DNA from: an uncultured Treponema sp.
GTDB taxonomy: Bacteria > Spirochaetota > Spirochaetia > Treponematales > Treponemataceae
DNA length: 64,000 nt
Reading direction: 5' to 3'
Assembly: GCA_946186185.1 (NCBI GenBank)
Contig: CAMHMJ010000011.1
Coordinates: 1 to 64,000, forward strand
Shown here: in pieces, positions 8,537-16,266 of the stretch
Layout: every line of letters starts with the position of its first letter
Numbering within the stretch: the stretch's first letter is position 1
Notes under the pieces: generated by a model
What the model was told of the DNA's origin: nothing
The model's database searches: none
The model's input: only the letters and a program-made list of their open reading frames with translations
Position numbers and translations under genes: made by a program

Positions 8537-9082
8537 ATGATTCCGTTTCTGATTGACAGTCTGACTCCGTGTCTCAAAAATGTTTTGACAGGTGATATTG
8601 TTGAAACAGAAGTAGTGCGTGTTAAGCGGAAGAGTTTTCTTTCAAAATTTAATGAAAAGACTGGCTGGTATGTGGACTGGAGTAAGTTTGATGATGAAAC
8701 GGAAATTTATGCTCTTGTGTTAAAGGGGTCAGTTGACATACAGGGGTTGATTGCTCTTAAGGATGATAAGGAAAGCAATGCTGTATATATAAATTGGGCT
8801 TCAACTTCTCCTGCTAATAATATCTGGAGAAATGGTTCAAAACAATATGAAGGTGTTGGCGGTCATTTGTTTGCAATCGCTATGAATATTTCTGAGAAGC
8901 GCGGGCATGGTGGTGTTGTTCATGCTATTGCAATGGATAAGGATATATTGCAGCATTATGTTGACATGTTTGATGCAATAGTCGTAGGTATTATGCATCC
9001 TTTTCATTTTGTTATTGAAGAAGAAAGTGCAAAAAAGATTATGGAGGTTTACAAATATGAATGGTCTGATGAAGAACTTTGA
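8537..9082 (+). CDS. GNAT-like acetyltransferase of a two-gene module
   Basis: The 181-residue protein has the acetyltransferase core order: a beta-strand pair (EIYALVLKGSVDIQGLIALKD), then an acetyl-CoA loop-like YEGVGGHLFAIAMNISEKRGHGG (about residues 114-137), then a C-terminal strand region. The family call rests on this G-x-G-x-H-L pattern. It is the first gene of a tight operon: the next gene starts inside it (26-nt overlap) and has its own GGAGG site. A toxin-antitoxin role is possible because many GNAT toxins sit next to small partners, but GNAT toxins usually follow their antitoxin and the partner here is not a recognised DNA-binding protein. A peptide or nucleotide modification role is equally possible. 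Confidence 0.5.
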   Translation: MIPFLIDSLTPCLKNVLTGDIVETEVVRVKRKSFLSKFNEKTGWYVDWSKFDDETEIYALVLKGSVDIQGLIALKDDKESNAVYINWASTSPANNIWRNGSKQYEGVGGHLFAIAMNISEKRGHGGVVHAIAMDKDILQHYVDMFDAIVVGIMHPFHFVIEEESAKKIMEVYKYEWSDEEL

Positions 9083-9263
9083 TGTAGATGAAAGTGCTGA
9101 AAAAGACAAAATGGCACAGGAATTTATTAAAACTGTAAATCCATACTCAACAAAACCTGCTTTAGGAATTGATTTGCGCTCCCTTGCAAAGTATGCGAAG
9201 GCAAACAACAAAAGTATACCTCTTATGTCTGATTCGGAATTGAAACAGTTTGCGATAAGATAA
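9057..9263 (+). CDS. Small partner protein of the GNAT-like gene
   Basis: This 68-residue acidic protein (MNGLMKNFDVDESAEKD...LKQFAIR) has a helix-rich look and the distinctive core NPYSTKPALGIDLRSLAKYA. I cannot assign a domain. The start at 9057 is supported by GGAGG 9 nt upstream, inside the end of the GNAT-like gene, which implies translational coupling. Its last 43 codons and downstream DNA are duplicated at 2420-2630, which indicates past mobility or recombination of the module. Confidence 0.65.
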   Translation: MNGLMKNFDVDESAEKDKMAQEFIKTVNPYSTKPALGIDLRSLAKYAKANNKSIPLMSDSELKQFAIR

Positions 9264-9337
9264 GCAGTTTTTAATAAATTTTTCGCTTTATGATTATTCA
9301 TATTTCATAAGCCGTTTCTTTGTGCGGGACGGATTTT

Positions 9338-9415
9338 ATGATGAAAAACAATCCTTTTATCACTGCTGAACAAATTTCATCGGAACAAGATATCACTTCG
9401 CCCATTACTCCATAG
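9338..9415 (+). pseudogene. Short remnant of winged-HTH regulator
   Basis: The frame MMKNNPFITAEQISSEQDITS...stop matches the end of the remnant at 2577-2798. About 137 bp is deleted relative to that copy, at a direct repeat of ATGAT. The fragment is followed at once by another orphan coding fragment. Confidence 0.45.
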
Positions 9416-9573
9416 AGATTGGGGCTATTTTCTTGTTAGTTTTTCTTATTGTTTCAATTCTCGGTTTATTTTATTTAAAGGGAAATAAGGGTAAAACTAA
9501 ATTTTCCGAAAAATGGATAAATCGAGAAGAATTATATATTTTTAAGAGACTTTTATTTTTTTGTAACTCTTAG
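9412..9573 (+). pseudogene. C-terminal fragment of a membrane protein
   Basis: An open frame without a start codon encodes a single strong membrane segment (IGAIFLLVFLIVSILGLFYL) followed by a basic tail ending in RLLFFCNS. The stop codon coincides with the first bases of repeat copy 2 (9572). The rest of the gene is missing, and the upstream boundary abuts the HTH remnant. Confidence 0.45.
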
Positions 9574-9812
9574 GCAAGGGATTGTAAGGGCCGCTAGGCT
9601 TGCTTAAGGCAAGGCGAAGCGGAACGGACGCTGAAGGCTAATGCCGAAAGCGGACGGTCGAAGGCGAAAGCCGGAGCCCTGAAAAGCCCGACCCGGGACT
9701 GGCTGTTTTTTTGCTCGGAGTTTTTTGGGGCAGGGCAGGAACATCCATTGGTTTTAAGATGCAACAACACTTTAGGTATTAGCCAGCCCCGGGATGCCCC
9801 CAGATAAAGAAA
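9572..9812. repeat. 240-bp dispersed repeat, copy 2
   Basis: Second copy of the block at 8224-8462, with a few substitutions; for example the 18-bp palindrome is degenerate here. The outer inverted repeat (CCCGGGACTGGC with GCCAGCCCCGGG) is kept apart from one mismatch. Being in direct orientation, recombination between the copies would delete the GNAT module. Confidence 0.8.
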
Positions 9813-9885
9813 GCTGAGAACCGAATGATAGCCCCCTGCTTGAAATTTAACTTTATTCAATGGATAATAAAGCAGGTAGGTAAAA

Positions 9886-11550
9886 ATGTTTCAGAGAGTA
9901 TTCATATTAGTTAAAGCCATTCAGAAAAAAGCAAAACGGGTGGCCATGTTGGGATTATTTGCGGGCTTGTGGGTGGCGCCTTTCGGGAAATCCGCGGCGC
10001 TTTCCGGTATTTATGCCGTGCCGAAGCTTGAAAAGTTCTTCATAAAAGCGGAGCCCATCGAAAAACGGGCGGTTTATTCTTCGGCGAATTATTTTCATCC
10101 GAATCCGTACAAATATAAGGGCGAGATTTCCTATTCCGAGATGAAGGAAGATCTTGAAAATCTCTTTTATCTTTTAAAAACCAGCTACGGCGGCTACGAA
10201 ATTGCTGTTGGGCGCGGGCTGGATCTGGAAAAATCTACTGAAAATATCCTTGAAAAGTTTAAGGGAAGTGAGACGGTTTATTCCCGGGATTTTGCAAAGG
10301 CCATTCAGGAGGAACTGAGGGGAAAGGTAATCGATTCGCATTTTCAGATTTATACGGGAAACTTTTCCTCCCAGTGGCTGGGTTTTTCAGAGCACAAAAA
10401 CGCTTACCTTTCGGATTATTTTGTAGAGGCGGAGAAAAAGGGTTCCTTTCTTTCAGATAATTCAGAAAATCCTGAAGTTCTGCTTTTTCCATACTATAGG
10501 GAAGGGGTTTTGTCTTACCGCGCGGGACTTCTTTCCGTTGAGCCGGTGCAGAAAATCAGCGTAAAAACCGGTGGAACGACTGGCGGAAAGGACGGCGGAA
10601 AAACCATGGAGCTTCCGGTAAAAAATTATCCTGTGAATAATCCCAGCGGATTTCCCTATTTAAAAGAGAAAACCACGGCTTTTTCGTCCTACATTCGTCT
10701 TGAAAGCTTCCTTGACATGAATACAAAGGCCAGCGAGAAAACCTTTGAAAAATTCTGCTCCGCCGGAAGCCGTTACCGTTCAATGCCCAATGTGATTCTT
10801 GACCTTCGCACAAATCGGGGCGGAAGTCACAGTTATGAAGACGGCTTTATCGGAAGCTTCTATTTTAATGATTCAATTTATGAAAATAAGGCGCAAAAGG
10901 ACATTGCGAACTACATCTATTCAAGAAAGTTGGAAGAGATTTATGACGGCTGTTTCCGCCTTTTTTCTTATGCTGTTGCCAAAGACATGTACGATTTGAA
11001 TTACGGAATAAAGCTCTACAAAAAAGAGAAAAATGAAAAGATGATTGAAGCCGACAGGCAGGATTTGAAAAACTATTCGGCGCTGCTCAAAAAGCAGGAA
11101 AAATCTCCTGAAAAAATCTGGAGTAAGATTTACTCTTGTGAAGAACCTGCCGGAAGTTCAAAAAAGGCGGCGCTTAATGCCGCTTATGAGAATTACAAGA
11201 GCGCTTTCAATGGCAGGATGATTATTCTTCTGGACAGAAATTCCTGCAGCGCATCGGAAGAAATATGCGTCCTTGCAAAAGAGTTTTTTGGGAAGGAGAA
11301 GGTGATTCTGGTGGGCGAAAATTCCGGCGGCTGCATCGAATACGGCGCTACCACGGATTTTTATCTTCCGAATTCGGAACTGAGCTTCCACATCCCCACC
11401 TCAGTCTGCAGTCCATTTATGGAACGCCTGGATTCCTGGCACGGAGAAGGAAACGGAATCTACCCCGACATCTGGTCCACCGACGAGGACATGGCAGAAA
11501 CCCTGGTGAATATTACGAAGGATGAGGGGCTTCGGGGGCTGGGGATTTAG
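9886..11550 (+). CDS. S41-family peptidase-like exported protein
   Basis: The 554-residue protein begins with a basic region and a hydrophobic export segment (about residues 18-40). The S41 core is seen as VILDLRTNRGGSHSYEDG (about 305-322), then DRNSCSASEEI (450-460) and VGENSGGCIEYG (476-487). By alignment with tail-specific proteases the nucleophile is Ser455. The catalytic Lys, expected 25 residues later, is replaced by Ser480, a common variation in this Treponema/Bacteroides-type subgroup. It probably acts in the periplasm or on the surface. AGGTAGG precedes the ATG. It may be a degradative hydrolase or a non-peptidase relative. Confidence 0.8.
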   Translation: MFQRVFILVKAIQKKAKRVAMLGLFAGLWVAPFGKSAALSGIYAVPKLEKFFIKAEPIEKRAVYSSANYFHPNPYKYKGEISYSEMKEDLENLFYLLKTSYGGYEIAVGRGLDLEKSTENILEKFKGSETVYSRDFAKAIQEELRGKVIDSHFQIYTGNFSSQWLGFSEHKNAYLSDYFVEAEKKGSFLSDNSENPEVLLFPYYREGVLSYRAGLLSVEPVQKISVKTGGTTGGKDGGKTMELPVKNYPVNNPSGFPYLKEKTTAFSSYIRLESFLDMNTKASEKTFEKFCSAGSRYRSMPNVILDLRTNRGGSHSYEDGFIGSFYFNDSIYENKAQKDIANYIYSRKLEEIYDGCFRLFSYAVAKDMYDLNYGIKLYKKEKNEKMIEADRQDLKNYSALLKKQEKSPEKIWSKIYSCEEPAGSSKKAALNAAYENYKSAFNGRMIILLDRNSCSASEEICVLAKEFFGKEKVILVGENSGGCIEYGATTDFYLPNSELSFHIPTSVCSPFMERLDSWHGEGNGIYPDIWSTDEDMAETLVNITKDEGLRGLGI

Positions 11551-11556
11551 CCTGGA

Positions 11557-11582
11557 GCCAGGTATGTAAGCCAGGTATGTAA
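11557..11582. repeat. Two tandem copies of a 13-bp unit
   Basis: GCCAGGTATGTAA occurs twice in tandem just after the S41 stop codon and directly upstream of the AraC promoter -35 box. It could be a regulator site, or simply slippage. Confidence 0.5.
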
Positions 11583-11583
11583 G

Positions 11584-11613
11584 TTGGACGGCGCTAGCAA
11601 AATATGTTATACT
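11584..11613 (+). promoter_or_regulatory. Promoter of the AraC-family gene
   Basis: TTGGAC, an 18-bp spacer and TATACT (11608-11613) precede the ATG at 11625. AAAGG lies between as a weak ribosome-binding site. Confidence 0.55.
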
Positions 11614-11624
11614 AATCAAAGGTA

Positions 11625-12506
11625 ATGAGTCAGCTTTATAACAACGCAATCAAAGAAACAAAACGACATGGTTTGATAAATTTCCCCTACGAAGTTTACC
11701 GGTGCAAAATACCGGAGACTTTTCCATTTTTCCCAATGCATTATCATGATGAATTTGAGGTTGTCTACATACTTGAAGGAACTTTGAGCGTTGTGATTCA
11801 GGGGGGACATTATACCTGCAGTGAAGGGGATATTGTTGTAATTCCGCCTGGAAAAATTCACGGGTTTTATCAGAACGGAACGGACACCTGTCATTATACC
11901 AACATCGTGTTTTCCCTGAACCTGCTGGAAAGCCCTGATTCGGAAATCTACGAGAAGTTTTTCTCCCATTATTTTACGGATTCCGTCGTGGTTCCTTACT
12001 ATTTTCCCAAAGGCTCTGAAATCAACGAGACCTTGAAGAGCTCCATAAAGGTGCTTTTCGATACGCGGCACGACGTTCTTACTCTTCCGCTTCTTATCAA
12101 ATCTGAATTGTATAAAATCCTTTCCGTTATGCAGGGCATTTCTCTTCCTAAAGACACACATCTTGAAACGGCGGAAATTGCGGTAAAACGGCTGCTTCCT
12201 GTGTTCAAGCTGGTTAAGGAAAATTACGGGCGGGACATTTCCGTGGAGGAGGCGGCTAGTCTCATCAATTACAGTGAAAGCTATTTTATGTCCATTTTTA
12301 AGAAGGTGACGGGGACCAGTTTTACCAACTTCCTTAAGATGACCCGCCTTGAAAATGCCCGGGTTATGCTTTTAGGAACAGATCTTCAGGTTCTGGAAAT
12401 TGCCCAGAAATGCGGATTTGAAAACATCTCCTACTTCATAAGGGCATTTAAGGAAAACTATAAATTTTCGCCGCTGCAGTACAAGAAGATGAGAGGGAAG
12501 AAGTAG
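11625..12506 (+). CDS. AraC/XylS-family transcriptional regulator with cupin sensor
   Basis: The 293-residue protein has an N-terminal cupin sensor, seen in PMHYHDEFEVVYILEGT and GDIVVIPPGKIHGF (residues about 37-90), and a C-terminal pair of HTH motifs (about 190-290: ISVEEAASLINYSESYFMSIFKKVTG and VLEIAQKCGFENISYFIRAFK). This is the standard layout of sugar-responsive regulators of polysaccharide-use genes. It faces the convergent beta-helix lipoprotein gene; no sugar-transport operon lies beside it, so its target is unclear. Confidence 0.9.
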   Translation: MSQLYNNAIKETKRHGLINFPYEVYRCKIPETFPFFPMHYHDEFEVVYILEGTLSVVIQGGHYTCSEGDIVVIPPGKIHGFYQNGTDTCHYTNIVFSLNLLESPDSEIYEKFFSHYFTDSVVVPYYFPKGSEINETLKSSIKVLFDTRHDVLTLPLLIKSELYKILSVMQGISLPKDTHLETAEIAVKRLLPVFKLVKENYGRDISVEEAASLINYSESYFMSIFKKVTGTSFTNFLKMTRLENARVMLLGTDLQVLEIAQKCGFENISYFIRAFKENYKFSPLQYKKMRGKK

Positions 12507-12550
12507 GGGATATTTACAGGTCCCGAAACTGTGATTTTCGTCTGAAGTTG

Positions 12551-12604
12551 AAAAAATGTTCCGCCCTGTTTGGAAGAGAAGTTAGCGCAAGTCAGAGCGG
12601 AACA
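12551..12604 (-). terminator. Intrinsic terminator of the beta-helix lipoprotein gene
   Basis: TGTTCCGC (12557-12564) and GCGGAACA (12597-12604) form an 8-bp stem. On the minus strand the stem is followed by a run of six U. It lies 7 nt beyond the stop of the minus-strand gene at 12611. Confidence 0.65.
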
Positions 12605-12610
12605 AAAGCT

Positions 12611-15600
12611 CTATTCCGTGTCCTCATAGTTGAGAAGGTTTACATACCAGTCTTCTTTTTTAAGAACCGTTCCCTTTTCGTCCCGGTTGTTTTCCCAGGT
12701 AATGAACTTTCCTGTGTCGTCGTCCTTAACACCCCGGAGCCATTTGAATTTTCCCAGCATGTTATTTTTTGCAAGAACCGTAAAGTTCGTGTTCTTATCT
12801 TTTACATAGCGGATAAAATGCTTGTTCCGGGTGGTGCATTTTGTACAGTTTATTTTGTTGCTGGAAATCACGATGTTTCCTTCACCATGTAAATTTCCAG
12901 TGACATTTACAAAAGTGTAGCCCTGGCGGCCTGAATGGTACAGTGAGCCTTCTTCATTCGGTTTGTAGCTGTCGCCGCTGTCATCAAATTCGCTGTTCAG
13001 GGTGTTTCCGTCAATCAGAATTTCGCCGTTGTATTCGCCACGGGTTTCGTAAAATCCTCTGATTCTTCCGCCGGCATTCACAACATTTTTTTGAACCACA
13101 CGGGCGCTGTCACACACTGTTCCACAGTTTCCGCTTATATTGAAGGTGTTGTTGCAAAATTTACCGGTGGTTTCCCGCTCGCCGGAGAAGGCACGGCTTC
13201 CAAAGTTTCCGTTTACATTTATGGTATTACCGCTGAATTCAACTTCGTACGGAGTATTTTTGTCTACAAAGCGGACATCTGCAATAACTCCGCCGGTGGT
13301 TCCCGTTCCGTCGGGATTCGGATTGTAATTGAAGGTGTTGTTGCGGATTTTTATGTACGAAAGCATTGTTTCAAAAAGATAGAAACCTGAATAACCTTCC
13401 AGTTCAAATGTGTTATTTTCAATCAGGGTTTCATTTCTTCCCTGACTTACGGCTCCTCCAAAAGTAAAGAGCTTTGAGGGCAGATCCTTTGCGTAAAAAT
13501 AATTTCCCTGGATTCGGACATCGGTAATGTTCTTGCTGGTAGGATAGCCTACGGTGAAAACCATTACGCGGGTCTTGATTTTATCAACATGTTCATCCCG
13601 CATTGAATAGACACGGTTGTTCAGGAAATTTACGCCGTTTATACATTCCGAAGCCTTAAAGGCGGCGTTGGATTCCTGCAGGGTGAAAATACCAATCTGT
13701 TCGTCGTGGCAGTTGTGGAAGAGGGTACAGTTTGAAACCGTTCCGTTTGCACATTCTTCGCTGTAATAATCCAGGTAGCCCAGGTTTGCTCCGCGGAAAA
13801 CTCCCGCCATGTTGTACATAAGGCAGTCGTCCACGGTAATATTCTTCCAGCCGGAATAAAGGCTTACATTGGTGTACTGCTTGTCTGTGTGGAGGTCGCA
13901 TCGTTCTACATACGGATTTGCCTGATACTTGTTAACATTCTTTTCTGAGTCAATGTATTCGCCGTAAGCGCCGCCAAAATCCAGCATGTCTGCGCGGGAA
14001 CTTGGGTCAGCGGGATAAACCGCCTGGTCCCGGATATGACTTGTGATGATGAACTCGCAGTTTCGTATTGTGATGTCGTGGCACTGACTAATCATAATTT
14101 CACGGCTGTACCACTGCTGGTCCGCCATCCACACGGCGCATCCTGAATGAGGAGTAAAATAGCGTTCGTCTTCGTCATCAGAAGGGATTCCGTTTCCGTT
14201 TTTATCCACAAACCAGAAGGTGCGCTTACTGTCGGTCTCGCGGCTTTCAAAAGTCAGGCCTTCAACAAGAACATCGTAGCTTGGGCCGTAAATATTTAAG
14301 TGAGAGCAGCCGGAACCGTTATCTGTGTACAGAACAGAACCGCTGAAATAGGAAGAACCGCTTTCGTCTCCCAGGGCAAAGCTCCGTTCAAAATCGTCAA
14401 TTTCGTTCAATTTCAGGTGACGGGTCTTAGTTTCGCCCTGCATTTTGAAATTCGGAACAAGAATATTTATCTGAGTAGAAACCCGGTATTGTCCCCGGGG
14501 AATATAAAGTTCGATTGGAACAGAATAGTCCTCAACCTTTGCGGCTTTTCCGTTTACTTCTCCGTCCACAAGGCGGGATTCCTGCAGAAGATGGATTGCT
14601 TCCATAATTCTGGCGCCGTCGTCGTTTTGGAGGCGTTCTTCCGGCGACAGCGCAAGCCATTCACGGATTCTGCTGCTTTTTACCTGCCAGCAGTTTCCGC
14701 CACCAAGCTGCTTTAAGTTCAGTTTGTGGTCTTCCGGCCGTAAAAGGCACCACTGACCGGCAGCAGTTTTTAGGGAACTGAAATTTCTGTTTCCGGCACG
14801 ATTGATTGGAATTTTCGGATTTGTGCTGGAGATTTCGTAAAGGGCTTCTCCACCGTCACCGTTTTCATAGTATCCTTTTGTGCGGATGAAAGTTCCCGGG
14901 CGGAAGGCCTTATCCAGAGTTTCGATGCTGTTTTCTTTTCCGTATGCGGTGTTAACGCTGTATTCAGAAACTTCGGTGTAGCCTTTTTCCTTTGCGGTTT
15001 TATTTACAAGGCGGCCTGCAATAAAATTTCTGTAGCCCTGGGGATAAAAACTGAACCATTCAATTGTTTCATTTTCTCCAAGATATTCGTTAAATTCGGA
15101 TAAATCGACGCCGGAATCCTGAATGATTTTAGCAATAGCGGAAGTGTTATTGTAAATCGGTAAAGTGTTTTTCGGCTGTTTTACAATTGACGGTACAGCC
15201 ATCTGTTTTATAACATCGTATCCGCTCGGTGACTTGAAGAATTTATTAACGGAGACGGAATCCGCCGGGAAAAGCCAGAAAATGACTTCGTTCATTTCGC
15301 CTTTGTATTCAAGTTCTCCTGCGGTAGTGGCATCCGCCCATTCTTTCTGGATAAGTTCTTCGCCCTTATAAAGGCACATTGTAAACCGGTAGAAAAAGTG
15401 ATTTTTTTCGGCGCTGACATTTTCAAGCCCTGAGAAAGTCTTTTTGCAGGTGCCGGGGAGGGCTTCTTCTAAAGAGCTGGAAAGAATGTTTGCATATCTA
15501 ATGTTTGCGCTTCCTCCGCCGGTGCCGTTTCCGTCGTTTGTTCCGTCGTCGGAAACTGTAGCCGTTTCGGAGATTTCAACTGTTTCGTGACCTTCGAATG

Positions 15601-15985
15601 CCGTTACATCTTCCTCTGGAACTTCGAATTCAATCGTTTCAATAACATCATATTGTTTTTTCTCAGCGTTCCATGGCTGTGTATAGGAAACTTTTTGCAG
15701 CTTGAGGGTGAGTCTGTAATTTTCTGAATTGTCTGCGGTCACGGAAAGCGGCGCCCACTCAAGCGTAACTTTCTGGTCTCCGCCGTCAGCATAGAGTCCA
15801 CGGATTGCAGGTTTTGCAGAGCGCCGGGAAGCGTCAGGTTTTTCCTCGCTCTGAGTATCCGAAGTGTTCGGGGTATAGGATTTTGTTCCTGCAGAACTGT
15901 CAACAAAGACTGTACAGGCAGAAAATACAATTCCAAAAAAAATAAAATAAAATGTTCTAAATAATGAAATTCTATGTTTTTTCAT
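12611..15985 (-). CDS. Large lipoprotein with right-handed beta-helix domain
   Basis: The 1,124-residue product carries a lipoprotein signal (VFSAC, Cys24). A Ser/Thr/Glu-rich stretch follows, then a fibronectin-III-like segment (PAIRGLYADGGDQKVTLEWAP). From about residue 480 the protein looks like a parallel beta-helix: recurrent short strands with Asn ladders such as ITIRNCEFIITS, ITDVRIQGNYFYA and ETLIENNTFELEG. Such folds are typical of polysaccharide lyases, hydrolases and adhesins. No catalytic triad is evident by eye, so a pectin-related activity is only a possibility. TATAAT ends 6 nt before the ATG with no Shine-Dalgarno sequence, so the mRNA is probably leaderless. Confidence 0.8.
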   Translation of the reverse strand: MKKHRISLFRTFYFIFFGIVFSACTVFVDSSAGTKSYTPNTSDTQSEEKPDASRRSAKPAIRGLYADGGDQKVTLEWAPLSVTADNSENYRLTLKLQKVSYTQPWNAEKKQYDVIETIEFEVPEEDVTAFEGHETVEISETATVSDDGTNDGNGTGGGSANIRYANILSSSLEEALPGTCKKTFSGLENVSAEKNHFFYRFTMCLYKGEELIQKEWADATTAGELEYKGEMNEVIFWLFPADSVSVNKFFKSPSGYDVIKQMAVPSIVKQPKNTLPIYNNTSAIAKIIQDSGVDLSEFNEYLGENETIEWFSFYPQGYRNFIAGRLVNKTAKEKGYTEVSEYSVNTAYGKENSIETLDKAFRPGTFIRTKGYYENGDGGEALYEISSTNPKIPINRAGNRNFSSLKTAAGQWCLLRPEDHKLNLKQLGGGNCWQVKSSRIREWLALSPEERLQNDDGARIMEAIHLLQESRLVDGEVNGKAAKVEDYSVPIELYIPRGQYRVSTQINILVPNFKMQGETKTRHLKLNEIDDFERSFALGDESGSSYFSGSVLYTDNGSGCSHLNIYGPSYDVLVEGLTFESRETDSKRTFWFVDKNGNGIPSDDEDERYFTPHSGCAVWMADQQWYSREIMISQCHDITIRNCEFIITSHIRDQAVYPADPSSRADMLDFGGAYGEYIDSEKNVNKYQANPYVERCDLHTDKQYTNVSLYSGWKNITVDDCLMYNMAGVFRGANLGYLDYYSEECANGTVSNCTLFHNCHDEQIGIFTLQESNAAFKASECINGVNFLNNRVYSMRDEHVDKIKTRVMVFTVGYPTSKNITDVRIQGNYFYAKDLPSKLFTFGGAVSQGRNETLIENNTFELEGYSGFYLFETMLSYIKIRNNTFNYNPNPDGTGTTGGVIADVRFVDKNTPYEVEFSGNTINVNGNFGSRAFSGERETTGKFCNNTFNISGNCGTVCDSARVVQKNVVNAGGRIRGFYETRGEYNGEILIDGNTLNSEFDDSGDSYKPNEEGSLYHSGRQGYTFVNVTGNLHGEGNIVISSNKINCTKCTTRNKHFIRYVKDKNTNFTVLAKNNMLGKFKWLRGVKDDDTGKFITWENNRDEKGTVLKKEDWYVNLLNYEDTE

Positions 15986-15991
15986 ATTAGC

Positions 15992-15997
15992 ATTATA
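15992..15997 (-). promoter_or_regulatory. -10 box for leaderless transcription of the beta-helix gene
   Basis: On the minus strand TATAAT is followed by GCTAAT and then the ATG at 15985, which puts the expected start of transcription at the A of the start codon. No clear -35 hexamer is seen. Confidence 0.5.
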
Positions 15998-16266
15998 TAT
16001 CGAAAAATATTGAGAATCTTACATAAATCTACTGAAAAATTGCACAAAACTATTATTCTGTTTAAGCCAAAAAAGTGCTCAAATTCTGCTTTTTCATATT
16101 GAATTACTTAAAAAAGTAGTTTTGTGTTATTTCTGAGTAATTATCAGCAAGAAAAAGCCGCTTTCTCCCCGTAAAATCGAAAGTGAAGACCATCTGAAAA
16201 CTCTTCTGTCTGCCTCCTGGAAAAATTTCGGGTGGTTTTCAATTTAATCTATAAGAGGTAAAAATT
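15998..16266. other. Divergent intergenic region
   Basis: This AT-rich stretch between two divergent lipoprotein genes contains a small inverted repeat (TACTT/AAGTA near 16106-16120) and the AGAGGT ribosome-binding site of the downstream gene (about 16253). No further gene is seen. Confidence 0.4.

Noticed and set aside
8224..9812. Integron attC cassette sites
   Set aside because: Repeats are about 240 bp and I found no convincing GTTRRRY/RYYYAAC core pair or integrase; an ordinary dispersed repeat is more likely.
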